Positions 1-12,400 of a stretch of 64,000 nt of DNA are shown here, in pieces. The stretch is taken from assembly GCA_039720395.1 (NCBI GenBank), contig JBBPBK010000095.1:124001-188000 (forward strand), written 5' to 3'. The notes under the pieces were generated by a model that saw only the letters and a list, made by a program, of their open reading frames with translations, had not been told where the DNA came from and did not search any database. The DNA is from Liquidambar formosana. Its lineage: Eukaryota; Streptophyta; Magnoliopsida; Saxifragales; Altingiaceae. Numbering within the stretch: position 1 is the stretch's first letter; each line of letters starts with the position of its first letter. The position numbers were made by a program, and so were the translations under genes.

Positions 1-30
1 TATAGTGGTTATGGCCACTGGCAAATGAAG

Positions 31-166
31 TAGGATTGGTCCCGCTACAGGAAAATAATTACACATCAATGACAACTAACTTCAAAGAAAATGGTTACTA
101 ACTTAACTAAGAATGAATACTAACTGTAATTATTTGTCCATAGCTGGACCAATCTGTAGTTCCCCC
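31..166. mobile_element. MITE family A, copy 1
   Basis: Short element with inverted ends: GGATTGGTCCCGCTACAGG near the left and its imperfect complement CTGGACCAATCTGTAGTTCC at the right. The same ~140-bp sequence recurs at 1672-1820 and 39201-39350, with a shared interior (ACTACTAACTTAACTAAGA-like). No coding capacity. Superfamily not determined; target-site duplication not clear. Confidence 0.6.
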
Positions 167-658
167 ATTTTTTAATATGCATCATTTTACAAAGAGAAAA
201 TTAGAGTTTCATCACTTATATTATTTAGTACTAAGGCCAAGATAAGTAATTATTGTTTATTCAGGCTCCCTTGCAAATAGATTGTAAATTTTCATAGGAA
301 AATACATATTGTAAGACTGCGTTTTATATAAAATTCTTATGCTCTTGTTGCATTTAAGAATATAATAAATTAAAATTTTATAGCCATTTGCAGTGATCTT
401 TCCTACAACAACTTCGCATCCAGAAACTCAGGGACTTTAAGTTGTCAACAATGGAGTGTGTAAGAATATTTCGAACCAAGTTCAGCTTTTGTTTTATTTT
501 ATATTTTACCCTTATCTTCTGGTGTACTAGCTAAATGTTTCACATTTTGTTATTTAATACAGGAACTTGTTTGGAAGCTCTTTACAGGGCAATAACTCGT
601 AAGTTTCTAATATTCCTTTTGATGAATTTGCATCATAAGGTTTTCTGATACTCAATGA
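167..658. other. intergenic, no gene recognised
   Basis: AT-rich sequence without a convincing open reading frame or recognisable element. Confidence 0.5.
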
Positions 659-1500
659 TCTATACTATCTATAAAAAGCTGAATGTGAGAAAAACTTTTG
701 ATTGACTAATATACTCTTATTTTAAATTTTAAATACACAACTACCCTTCTACACTCTTTTAATTTTATTGTAGTTGAATAGATGACAACTACTATTGTAG
801 TAAAGTTTATATAGGTAACATCTATACTCTTATAGTTAATTTATATAGGAAACATTTCTCTTTATATTTCATTAGAATCTATATATGCAGGGTCATTCTT
901 TAACTTTTTCATTGTGAATGGATGTTTCTCCATCAAAACTTTAAAGGAAATAGCAAAATTTATTGGTTTTCAATCGTTAGAGGTTAGAATTTGGTAAGCT
1001 TGAATTCATTATTTTTCTCCATAACATGTATGATGATCATATATGATTATGATATACTTACGAAATTCATTAATGTTACTTTGATTTGTACAAATAGCTT
1101 AATTACTTATTTTATTTTACTCGAACACATCGATTACCAAAATATAATACCTTTAACTTATTAAGCAACGACATTTTTTTAAATTGGTGATAACACATAT
1201 CTTCAATAATGATTAATATTTTTTATTTAAGTTTTCATTTTAAATTATTAAAGTTTTGTGGTTAATCAATATAATATTTGTGTTACTATATATTATTGGG
1301 AATTATTATATTTTAAATTTATTTGTGACTAACTTAAAATTTTTCAAATTAGTTATACTACTCATTATAAGTACGTTTCATTAGAAGTAAAAGTCTAATC
1401 AAACCGATATTAATATCTAATTCTTTAAAAATTACTTTTTCACTTATATTTCATATTATTGAAAAATAACCATATGCAACGCCCATGTGCCTACATCTAG
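659..1500 (+). mobile_element. non-autonomous Helitron
   Basis: Begins with TC (TCTATACTATCTATAAAAAG) after a host A and ends with CTAG before a host T, as expected for Helitron insertion between A and T. Just before the end is the GC-richer, partly palindromic CAACGCCCATGTG that stands for the usual 3' hairpin. The same left and right termini recur at 38062-38531 and, inverted, at 47838-50053, which defines a family. No Rep/helicase coding sequence, so it would depend on an autonomous partner. Confidence 0.75.
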
Positions 1501-1671
1501 TTGCATAAAAAAGATAGAAGTCCCTTTTGTTTTCACCGGCAAGATTAAAAATTTCCAACGTGGACAAGTGGGAGAACTAGCTGATTGCAAGAGCATTTGC
1601 ATGTTTTGATTTATTATAGATCCTAACACAAGACGTCAACTTCTAACCTCAATAGATTAATATATAATTTT

Positions 1672-1820
1672 GGGAGTATTTTAGATTGGTTGGGTTATGG
1701 GGCAATAATTACAGTTCAATAAAAATCACTATTAATGTTCTAACAAATTACTACTAACTTAACTAAGAGTGACTACTAATTATAATTATTTTCCTATAGC
1801 CAACCAATCTAAAATTCCCC
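1672..1820. mobile_element. MITE family A, copy 2
   Basis: Inverted ends GGGAGTATTTTAGATTGGTT and AACCAATCTAAAATTCCCC; interior matches the copies at 31-166 and 39201-39350. Non-coding. Confidence 0.65.
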
Positions 1821-2739
1821 TATAATCTTTATATATAAAGTGTTACGTACTTGTGTTTCTTTCTTTTCTTTTCTTTTATGGGTAAAGTACTTGTGACAAA
1901 TCATTAATAGAATAAATTGTTCATTTTGTTTTTCATGATGGAAACTTATCCCAAAGAGAAGTCTAGGTTGTAACCCAACATATTTAAAGCAGGGATTGCG
2001 ATGTTACGTTTGTGATGTGGCTTTTTAAAAACTTGACATAAGTCACCCTATGTAGTAATAATTCCATTTGGTCATTACTATTCAATGATGGGCATTTGGA
2101 TAAAAATTAAAGAATCATTTTGAGTTTGGATAGCCATGACTCCACAAATCCATTTCTAGTGCGTAAAGAAAGGGTTTTAAGTTTTGACGAGGCCGTACAG
2201 TGAGCACGAGTTTAGAGCAAACTATTCTTTGGCCTTTTCAGATGAATTTAATTAGACTAGAGGTCGAACTAATTGGGACCATTTTTAGATAAAAAAAAGT
2301 TTGAGATTCTTTTCTCCTTTTAGATAAATTCAAACCTCGTAATAAAAGTGATTGAAACAACATTCAAAACAAATAGTTTGTCACTAGATAATAAAATTAC
2401 AAAAAGCTCTCAAAAAATAAATAAAAAGTTATAATTCAAAATGAGAACAAAAGCTAATATTAAGTAGTTAAGGAGAGAGAGAATAAAAGGTAGTTATGAT
2501 AAAGGAAGAGAAAAGTGGGAGAAGGGAAGAACATAGTGGGTAGTTAAATTAAAGTTTATTTAGGAGTCTTTACTTAAAAGACTTTTCTAATCCCATTAAC
2601 CTTTACTTTATTTAAAATTGATGAGGGTTTTTTGGTAATCTATCTGATACATCCAACCAAAGTTCCAAACGTTTTCTATATTAGTATAGATGTAGATGAG
2701 TGGGAAGACCATGGCCAAATGCAAATTGGTATTTGTATG
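1821..2739. other. intergenic, no gene recognised
   Basis: AT-rich, no convincing coding region. Some purine-rich stretches near 2460-2540. Confidence 0.45.
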
Positions 2740-3599
2740 AATAAAAAATCTCGATAGTCAGCGGAGTGCTTCGATAGTGGTGATCCGACGATCCGAAACG
2801 CCGTAGCACGGTGACTAGAGAGAGTTGCAACGGCGAGGAATTGAGGTGAACAGCACTGCTTGGTTGATCAATGAATAGTGTCGCTCGATTCTTCGTCGAT
2901 GAACAGTGGCCTGAGATATCCTGAAAGAACTGGGGGCTCTGACATTTAAGTCAATCTCTGAGTCTAGAGAGAGAAAGAGAAAGATAGAGAATTTCTAAGG
3001 TTTTTCTTATGGCGGCGTGCGTACCTTGATTAAACAGTGTTCCTTTTATAAAGAGAGCTAGGTCTTAGGTTAAATTATCGCTTTAACCTGACCATGGTTA
3101 ATTTAGGGTTTTAGGTTTGGTTATCGACTGTTGTTCAACCATGGTCCAGTTATCAATAACCGTTTTGACCATGGTTGAGTTTTTTGTATTGGATTACCTC
3201 GAGGAATATTGATCTCTCATATATATCTGTTGCGTTCATAATTGGGACCGAATGTCGAACCCTGGTTCTACCGAAGACCAAACCTGAGCATCTAATCCCG
3301 ATTGGTCCCTAAAACAGGGACTGATGATATCGAGACTGAGTGCAAATGAGGCTGATCCAAGCATTTTAGGGCCAAGAAGGACTCAACCAAGAGTAGGGCT
3401 GGTAATTTACACCCAAACCCACGAACCGTCTAAACCCGCCCAAATTAAATGGGTGCAAATGGGTGATTTTATTGTAAATGGGTGCCCATAATAACCCAAC
3501 TAATAATTGGGTCTAATCGGGTTTGTGTAAAAAAAAATTGGGTGCGAATGAAACCCATTTGAAGTCTCTTCACAGTCGCTCTCCTTCGCAGTCGAGCCA

Positions 3600-3843
3600 G
3601 TCAGCCGGTGGCCGTGTGTTCGAGTGCAAGACCTGTAACCAGCAATTCCCGTCTTTCCAGGCACCAACAGCCACCGAGTGAGTCACAAGAAGCTAAGATT
3701 GATGATGGGCTCCGGCGGTGCCGGTTATGAAGAAATTGAGTAGTAGTAAGAGGGTTTTGTCGTTGGATTTGAACTTGACGCCGATGGAGAACGATTTGAA
3801 TTTTCAGTCGTGGAAGTTGTCGCCCATGGTGGATTGCTTGTAG
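3600..3843 (+). pseudogene. captured fragment of a ZAT-type C2H2 zinc-finger repressor gene
   Basis: One reading frame gives the zinc-finger start FECKTCNQQFPSFQA. In plant Q-type fingers this is normally followed by LGGH; here the segment is damaged, continuing as a TSHRVSHKK-like stretch. Further on, LDLNLTPMENDLNFQ appears, which contains the LxLxL EAR repression motif found at the C-terminus of ZAT/STZ-like proteins, and then a stop. Frames are broken between the two, so it cannot make a working protein. It lies inside the hAT-type element, so it is transduplicated sequence and not a resident gene. Confidence 0.7.
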
Positions 3844-4082
3844 CCTTAATTAGGACCTTTTAGCTTCTTATAATTCTCCAGCTTTTGGGAATTATTGTAC
3901 TCATATTCTTTCATTTGTTTTCAGATAGAAATAGGAGTTTCCCTTCTTTCATTTTTTTTTTCCTCTCTTTTCCCTTTGAAAAAACCCAAGAGAACAACAC
4001 AGACTCTCCTTCTGAGAAGAGAACATGTTCTCGGCAACAAATTGTACACCACAAAATCCACATTTGGAGGCAAAACTAGAGA

Positions 4083-4352
4083 AATCACAATAGAATGCAA
4101 CGTCAACGACGATCCCAACTCTGTTTCAGCATCGACAGCAAAAGGGTCATGCAGATTAAGCGATTGAAGTGGAAATTCAGAGGGAACGAGAGGATCGAAG
4201 TCGATGGAGTACCAATACAGGTCTCGTGGGACGTCTACAATTGGTTGTTTGAAGATGTAATTGATGGGCATGCGGTGTTCATGTTTCGATTCGAGAAGCT
4301 AATTGGGTTCGATGAGGAAGATGGGTTAATGACCAGCAGAGTACCAGATTGA
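4083..4352 (+). pseudogene. captured fragment of a DUF868-family gene
   Basis: Encodes LKWKFRGNERIEVDGVPIQV, then SWDVYNWLF and GHAVFMFRFE. These match the conserved core of plant DUF868 proteins as I know the family (KLKWKFRGN, VxWDVHDWLF, HAVFMFR). Only about 85 codons are open, far less than the roughly 300 residues of the family, with no proper 5' end, and the frame stops soon after. The upstream part (4083 on, EITIECNVNDDPNSVS-like) is also compatible with the family. Part of the hAT-type element; function unlikely. Confidence 0.65.
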
Positions 4353-5158
4353 AACCAGATGGAAAAGGAAAAGGAAAAGGAAAGGGGAAGGGACGAAAGC
4401 GGGACAAAGTTGGTAAATTTGGGTTGGGTTGGGTTTTATGTTTTCAATAAGTGGGTGAGTTTAGGTTTTGCTTAAATGGGCGCTTCACGTAAATGGGTTG
4501 GGTTGGGTTGGGTTTGGGTGACATTTTAACTAAATCCATCTAAACCTGCCCAAACGCACCCAAACCCACCCAATTACCAGGCCTAACCAAGAGTAATGAT
4601 CTTTTGTCTAAACTTATCTCTTGCTTTTGGATTCTTGATCCGAAAATTACCACATGTCAATGTTCTATTTGTCGGTGGGAATTATCCCACATGATATTAT
4701 TGACCTTTTAAAAATTTGTATGTTTGGGAAAAAATTTGAATGCATGGTTAATGGAAAAGTTTAACCGGATGAACCATGGAATACCCAATAAAATGAATGC
4801 TACTCCTTTCCTTTCTAATGGCTCTTCCCTTTGAAAAAACACACCTTATTCAATGCCTTCACATTAATATATGTGTTTTGACATTCTAATTTTGCTTTCA
4901 AGTGTACAAAACATTGGAAAAAGAGAGAATTCATTTCAAAAGTATTTTAAGAGGAAATGAAATAAAAAGAATTATTAACTTTTGAATTGTGACAATAATT
5001 TTGTAACGTCTAAAAAAAATGAGACTAATAATTTAGGAACGGAGTGAGTAAAATTCAAAATTGACACCTAGAAAAAAAAAATTAAAGAGAAAATCCCAAT
5101 TCAATTCCAAAAATTGGTGGAAAAATATAAAAAATTATAGGGGATGGCCCTCCCAGGG

Positions 5159-6134
5159 AATTTCCCATACAAAATTATTAAATTTATTAGATGTAACTAT
5201 TGAATTAGTTAAATTGATGTGTTTGAAACTAAAAATTTGTAAGATTTAAATATTTTGTGACTAAAATTTAGTCACAATTGACTTGAAAGTAATTGTTTTC
5301 ATGTAACTATTTCTTTGTGGGTTTAGTACATACTTCAGTTACAAGTAGATGTTTGCCCAGATTTAATTGATTTTATTTTATTTTTATTTTTTTTGAAAAA
5401 TTAAGAAAAAGACTCATGATGAATATAAAATTATGTATAAAAAAATAAAAAAAAGTTACATTGATTATATGTAACTTTCTAAGAGGAACCTTTTGTTACA
5501 TAATATGAAGAGGTAATATCGTTTGAAAATATCTAAGAGGGACCTTTGATTATATAAGATTTTATGATAAACTTATGGCTGCACAAGTCTAACTTTATGG
5601 ACTTGTGGCCAAAGACCCCTTAAATTTTTTGTTGGGGTTGGTGTGGACAAGCTAGTAAACCAAAAAATTAAAGGGGTCTTTGGCCACAAGTCCATAAAGT
5701 TAGACTTGTGTAGTCATAAGTCTACTATAAAATCTTATGTAATCAAAGGTCCCTCTTAGATATTTTCAAACGATATTACCCCTTCATATTTTGTAACAAA
5801 AGGTTCCTCTTAGAAAGTTACATATAGTCAATGTAACTTTTTTTTTTAATATTTTTTTATACATAATTTTATATTCATCATGAGTCTTTTTCTTAATTTT
5901 TCCCAAAAAAAAAAAAAAAAAATCAATTAAATCTGGGCAAACATCTACTTGTAACTGAAGTATGTACTAAACCCACAAAGAAATAGTTACATGAAAACAA
6001 TTACTTTCAAGTCAATTGTGACTAAATTTTAGTCACAAAATATTTAAATCTTACAAATTTTTAGTTTCAAACACATCAATTTAACTAATTCAATAGTTAC
6101 ATCTAATAAATTTAATAATTTTGTATGGGAAATT
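5159..6134. repeat. large near-perfect inverted repeat (foldback)
   Basis: Left arm 5159-5631 and right arm 5661-6134 are reverse complements with few mismatches, separated by a ~29-nt loop. Marker blocks: CAGATTTAATTGATTTT on the left against AAAATCAATTAAATCTGGGC on the right, and GGCCAAAGACCCCTTAA against AATTAAAGGGGTCTTTGGCC at the centre. 6135-6250 repeats part of the inner arm in direct orientation. Non-coding. A foldback transposon or a recent inverted duplication; a transcript would form a ~470-bp hairpin. Confidence 0.8.
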
Positions 6135-6504
6135 GTACAAAATTGAACCCACATTAAAATAGTTACATGTTTATTTATTTTAAAACCGATACATGTAAAT
6201 ATGTAATCAATGTAACTATTTTTTTTAATACATAATTTTATTTTCATCATGGGTCTTGTTTCGAAAAGTTCGACGAATAGATTTCAAATATATAAATTTT
6301 ATTGAAAATCGATATCTAGATCAAAAGTTATGTCATTTTAAAATTTGAATACAAAAAATAACACTTAAGGGTGAATTTGACTTTATGCATTTACCATGAT
6401 TACAAAAGTAAACTCATCTTACTTAAAAGTGGACTTATGGCCGTATAAGTTTACTGTATAGACTTATGCTTTTATAAGTCCTATAAAAATAGATTTTTCG
6501 CTAA

Positions 6505-7245
<741 letters not shown>

Positions 7246-7339
7246 ACTCAATTTAAAGCCCAGTGTCATGAGCTCTCAATAACCTCATCTTTAATATTAC
7301 GTCCCATATCTCACATATCATTTCTCTCCACCTCTGAAA

Positions 7340-9438
7340 ATGATCCTCCCTCCTCTTCTCCTTGCTACCCTTATTGCCTCCACTTGCTTCACCACCTTCG
7401 CCTTTGGAGCCCCTCGACTGCCAAACGATGAAGGTATATATGATGTGCTTTGTCCATGCATGAGATTTCTACTTCTATCTTCAAAATTGCGATAATTTCA
7501 ATAAAATATGAAATTAGATTGCTCCTGCCGTACTGGGTCTGACTTTTTCGATTGATCCCGGTCCGTTTAATGGTGCAGAATATCCTATTCGCTTTGTACA
7601 GTTAGGATTAAGTGCACTTTATAATAAAATGAATAAATATATATTTACTGAGAATTAATTTGGTGAATATATACAATTTACATATATTTACTGTGTGTGT
7701 TTACACTTTATAGTGGAAGCTTTGCGGGAAATAGGAAGGACACTGCGAAAGAATTGGGAATTTGGTGTGGATCCATGCAGCGGAGAGTCGGGAGGGGCTA
7801 CCCAGATACCGGTGGAAGGATTTGTGAATAACGTCACATGTGACTGCACTTTTTCCAATTCCACAGTCTGCCACGTCGTAACCATGTATGCCTACTTTCT
7901 CTCTCTCTTCATACATATTTGACCAGTTTCAATCATTGCATAGTAAAATATAGATAAATTTTTAGATAATTTTATGTTTTTCATAAAATTTGTATAATTT
8001 TCTATGTATTTTCATATTTTCTTACGTTATTTACTTCATTTTTTATTATTCAATAAATATCTCATTAAATATATCTTAACATTATAATGGTGGTTTTGGA
8101 TGAAAGATTTGTAAAAGAGATTTTGAGCTAAAATGACATTTCAACATCAATTTCTGTTATTGTTATCATCATAATTTGGCATTAAAATCTCATCTTAGCT
8201 TAAGTCACTCTTTTGTTAATAATCCTTAGGTCTAATAGCATGTCTCATCTTAATAAAGATATGGGCTTTGTGGAGGTCTTAGCCAAAAAAAGAAGGAGGG
8301 GTGGGGGGGCTTTTTTATCTAAGACCACAAGTTTTATATCGAAAGGGCCACAAGTTTTAATAAGGAGGGTGGCTATTGCAATCCCTCAACTTTATTTATA
8401 AACCCCATTTTTTTTCACTTTTTAAGATTTTATGAAAAATATAAAAGGTATTTATGAAAACTGATCAAATTGTCCACTAAAAAGCATCATTTTGAATAAC
8501 TTTGTAAAATAAATTTTTTCCAAAATTTATCATTTATGGATTTTTTGATCATTTATAATTTTTGTTTTTGTAAAAATAAATAAAGACTATAAATAGTTAA
8601 AAATGCTCTTAAACGATAGATTGTGGACAAATTTTATTTTACAAAGTTTTTCAAAATAATTTTTTTAAAAGAAATAATGCGGTTAATTTTTATAAAAAAA
8701 TCTTTTATATTTTTTATAATTAAAAAAAAAAAAAAAAAAGTGAAATTTAGAAATAAAGTTGAGAGGTTACAAGGGTCCCTCTTTAATGATAAGATGATAG
8801 AAGATGCGACATCTCGATTCTCAAGCGCCTAACAATTCTATTCACTTTGTCGGCGGGCCTTTTATTGGTCAGGGATTCGTGGTTGCTACTTGCTAGGGAA
8901 GCATCTAAAGAATCTGACTGTTGGTTGGCTCGGTTTTGGGTTAAAGCCGAAACAACTCAAACCGACCCGAGTCAATTATTTCCATTTAGACAACAAAACA
9001 AGCCCTTAGTCTATTCCAATCAAATCATAGACCATCGTATCAAATAAAGCCCATTTATAATTTTATTCTTGGGTTTTCTTAACATGTAACCTAGGAATAC
9101 ATGTTAAACTGTAATTAATAACTTATTCATTGCATTGGAAATAATGAAAATGAATTGGAAATTGTGAAGGTTGTTTAGAAAAATGTGAAAATATTTGCAA
9201 AACTGTAAAAACACATTTTTCTATGCAATGATTGGCTTACTAATTGCAACTTAACATGTGCCCTTAGGGCACACGTTAAGAAAGCCCTTTATTATTTGCT
9301 AGTTTGTGACTTGTGAGTTTACTTTTGAAATCAAGGCAACTATAGTTTTTTTTTTTGTAAATGCAGACTTCTCATATCTCAAAATCTCTCAGGGGTTCTC
9401 CCACCAAAATTGGGCAAACTACCTTACCTCAAATACAT
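7340..9438 (+). CDS. receptor exons 1-3: signal peptide, N-cap and first LRR
   Basis: Exon 1 (7340-7433) encodes [17 protein letters not shown] and further residues, a typical secretion signal, then LPNDE. Exon 2 (7714-7885) continues [11 protein letters not shown] and contains the paired cysteines of the N-cap, including NVTCDCTF and STVCHVV. Exon 3 (9367-9438, 72 nt) encodes one repeat, [20 protein letters not shown], and ends in phase 2. It is easy to miss because it sits alone in an intron 2.9 kb from the next LRR exon. The N-cap and exon 3 most resemble RKF1-type members (CHVV ... LPYL). Confidence 0.85.
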
Positions 9439-12400
9439 GTAAGAACTTCTCAAACTTCTTTATTTCATTTTAGCCCTCAACATTTGCTAAATTACTTCTA
9501 TATACATACAAGAAAATGTTTAGATCGATATTTGATGTCAAATGCTAAGATTGATGTCAAATCCTTACAACATTGATCATGACTATTGAACTTTGTTTGT
9601 GTAGAAGACATATATGCGTGCATGATTGTTAAAAAGTGTGTAAAATTGTTATAAAAATGTTGTAAGAAAAAAGTTTAGTCTCGATCCCAATCTTAACCCT
9701 GTCTAAAGGCAAAGTTACCTACACATGCCTTTCCTAAACTACTTAGAATTCTATCGTATACATTCATTATTTTATTGAGTTCTTCTATATGGGACTACTC
9801 TATAGACCTATTACATAGACCTACTGATGTGGTCACTTTCTATTGGTCTCCTCTTTAAAAGGTACATAATTTGAAATCAAATGAAATCCTCCAAAATCAG
9901 GCCAAAATAACTGAATAACCCCCATTTTGTGTTTGAGCGCGAAAATCAAGAACAACAATATCGGACGTTCTCTCCTTTTCTCGTTCCCTCCTCCTCAAAC
10001 CAGTCAGTTACAATATCAAACATTCTCTCATTCTCTCTTCCACAAACCAATCAGTTACTCTTCTGAATAGACATCATATCAAGTTGCGACGGAAGATCGA
10101 ACGGGCTTTGTTTGTTGATTGCCGACTATATACTGTCAAAGTTTAGTTATCAAGTGGTGATGCGATGGTTTGAAGAAATGGTCAGAATCATGCTCGTTTT
10201 TTAGGATTAGATCGTTTTTTGATAATTGGGGAAAACTCTATGTGAATAAGTTTATTTTAACAACTATGAAATGGTTTAAAACAATGAAAATCTTAATAAC
10301 ACCCAAAATTTTTGAAATAATTCGGTTTAATGCTGTCAAAGACTTAGTTATTCAGTTGATTTATACTTTATAATGCACATGTTCATTCGTATTCATGGTA
10401 AAAGAAGAGATTTTTCATGGTAAAAGAAGGGGCTTTGTACTATCAATAAAAAAAATATGGATATTTGTTCAAAAAAATTGACTTATTAAGTTGTAAAGTT
10501 AACCACGGTATCACAACAGGGTTGATTGAACTAGCCCTTTGTTATGCAACTCCTACAATGCTTGTCAAACCCTTACAATATATTTTAGTTATTAAGTGAT
10601 TTTATAAACTTGCATGAAACTCTTAGGTGGTGTTTAATTTTTCTTCAAAGTTCTCTTAGATTTGTTGCCCATTCTTGCTTAAAACAAGAATTATTTACAG
10701 AGAAACTATTGTTTGGCTTTGAAATTCTAACTAGGGATGGGGGGTTGTTCTTTGTTAATGCTTACTTAAGCTCGAAGCCTTGTAACCAAAAAACAATTAG
10801 AGAATTGTGAATGAATTATTAACCTTTGGCTTTTTAAAAGTTAATATTTGCTTTTAACCCCTTGGTGGATTTCTTAGAATGTCTTTTTGGTAGATTCTTT
10901 TGGCTAAAGAATTGAATTTTACCCAATTTCATCTTATCTCGCAGTTAATCGTGTTTGGTTCCTTTCTTTTTATTTGGTCACCTATTTTCTAGCATAAAAG
11001 AGAAAAAAAAAAAAAAAAAGGATAAATTATTTTGCCACTTATTTTGCTACTTATTAAGTTATGTAGTTGTATTTTTTCCCAGTTTTAATCTAGTTATTAA
11101 ATCACAAAAATACATTTGTGCAATAGAGTCTATGTATATAAAAAGCTATTAAGAGATATAATTAAGTTATAAAGTGATGTTGGTGCATTATTGCAATCTT
11201 AGTAAGTTATTAAGTGGATACAATGGATAATTCAAAATAATTCCAAGTAAGTCATATAATAACTTGATATCACAAAGTAACTTGTTGCTAGTAATTCACA
11301 TAGTAACTTGGTTTCTAGTAAGTCATATAATAACTTGATATCACATAGTAACTTGTTCTTGGGTAAGTTACATAGTAAGTCAAATGGCTGATCAGGGAGA
11401 GAAAGTGAGAAGGTGATGAGTATGGGAAGCAACTTTTGAAATTTAGGAAATTCAAGAAAACGAGGAAGGAAAATATTACTATTAAATGAAATCCGTACAA
11501 ATATGGGATTGTAGGGTGTAATTGATTCTTATCTAATTCCTTAAATGGTTGTAGGCCAATCTATTAGGCTAAAAGGTTAGCCCCCCTATCATTTTGCTTC
11601 TGTGTTATATAGACTTTTAATTGATTTTCTGATCATAGAAAAACTGAATTTCATTGATGATTCCTTGCCTACAACCAACCCTTTAGTGGGTGTATATAGA
11701 GAACAAGAATAAATTAGAATGAAATAAATAATAATGAAATCATATATAGAAGGAAACAAATTCAAAAATCTTCTCTGACTTTTTTCCATTATATTTTCTC
11801 AATCTCCTTCCATGATATGCTCTTTTGATTTGTTTCCAATCTTTCTTGATCCATTCCTTGATTGCCATTTTCTTGATTTAATTCCTTAATACTGAGAACC
11901 TGTGAAATATAAAGGCATTCTAAGATTTCAATAAATAATCTCAATTCTATGTCTTAGTGGTTATGTTGATGTTGCCGTATTAGTATTAGTGTTATTAGTT
12001 CCCAAAGTGGGAATGAGAAGTTGAAACGCCTTTTTCAGTAGTTAATGTCACAAGACATCCAAACTTGCGTTAAATCGTCTTAGTCTCATCAAATTAAAAA
12101 TTTATTGATCATCTTTCTAGGATTTAGCTGTCACTTTTCAAGCATGAACGACGTCATAATAAATTTTTTTTTTCCTGTTAATATTTTCATTGAATACAAT
12201 CTTCTAAGGACTAATGCCACTTCTTCAGAATTATATATATGTAGTCCCTCCAACAACCTAGTAGAATCCAACTACCAATTCTCCTCCAAAGTTGCAACCT
12301 TTTGTTTATTGACCATTTCAAATTGAGAAAGACTTGAAGTTTCTCTTTTTAAACAGTGATCTCTCTCATAACTATTTGACTGGATCAATCCCAGAGAGTC

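Larger units (their letters stand above)
3394..4585 (+). mobile_element. Pack-type hAT element carrying two gene fragments
   Basis: Flanked by a perfect 8-bp duplication, ACCAAGAG (3386-3393 and 4586-4593), the size typical of hAT transposons. The left end TAGGGCTGGTAATT is matched by the complement of the right end AATTACCAGGCCTA with two mismatches. Sub-terminal regions are rich in ACCCAAACCCA and TGGGTTGGGT repeats in inverted orientation. There is no transposase. The interior holds fragments of two unrelated plant genes, described separately. Inserted into the LTR relic. Confidence 0.8.
2740..4760. mobile_element. old LTR relic, split by a hAT-type element
   Basis: 2740-3385 aligns by eye, block after block and in the same orientation, with the LTR at 54572 onward. 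Shared blocks include an AGTC-GCGG-GCTT segment, the AGAGAGAGAAAGAG run, GTGTTCCTTTTATA, and TTTGACCTGACC-like and CCATGGTTA-like motifs. The match resumes after the inserted element at 4594 with the ACCAAGA...CACATGTC...AATTATCCCACA segment, which corresponds to about 55288-55345. It is much more diverged than the 54.6-kb LTR, so it is an ancient insertion of the same LTR family. Exact ends not determinable. Confidence 0.55.
7886..9366. other. intron 2, transposon-rich
   Basis: Holds two small elements (8371-8779 and 9071-9287) and otherwise AT-rich sequence with no coding signal. Confidence 0.6.

Noticed and set aside
4095..4352. DUF868-like frame as a resident small gene
   Set aside because: It lies within a transposon with clear target duplications and covers only a fraction of the family's length, so it is treated as captured sequence.
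11261..11390. Short AGTAACTTG-type repeats as a possible CRISPR array
   Set aside because: Irregular spacing, no constant repeat of suitable length, and a plant nuclear context; it is a minisatellite-like part of the tandem unit.
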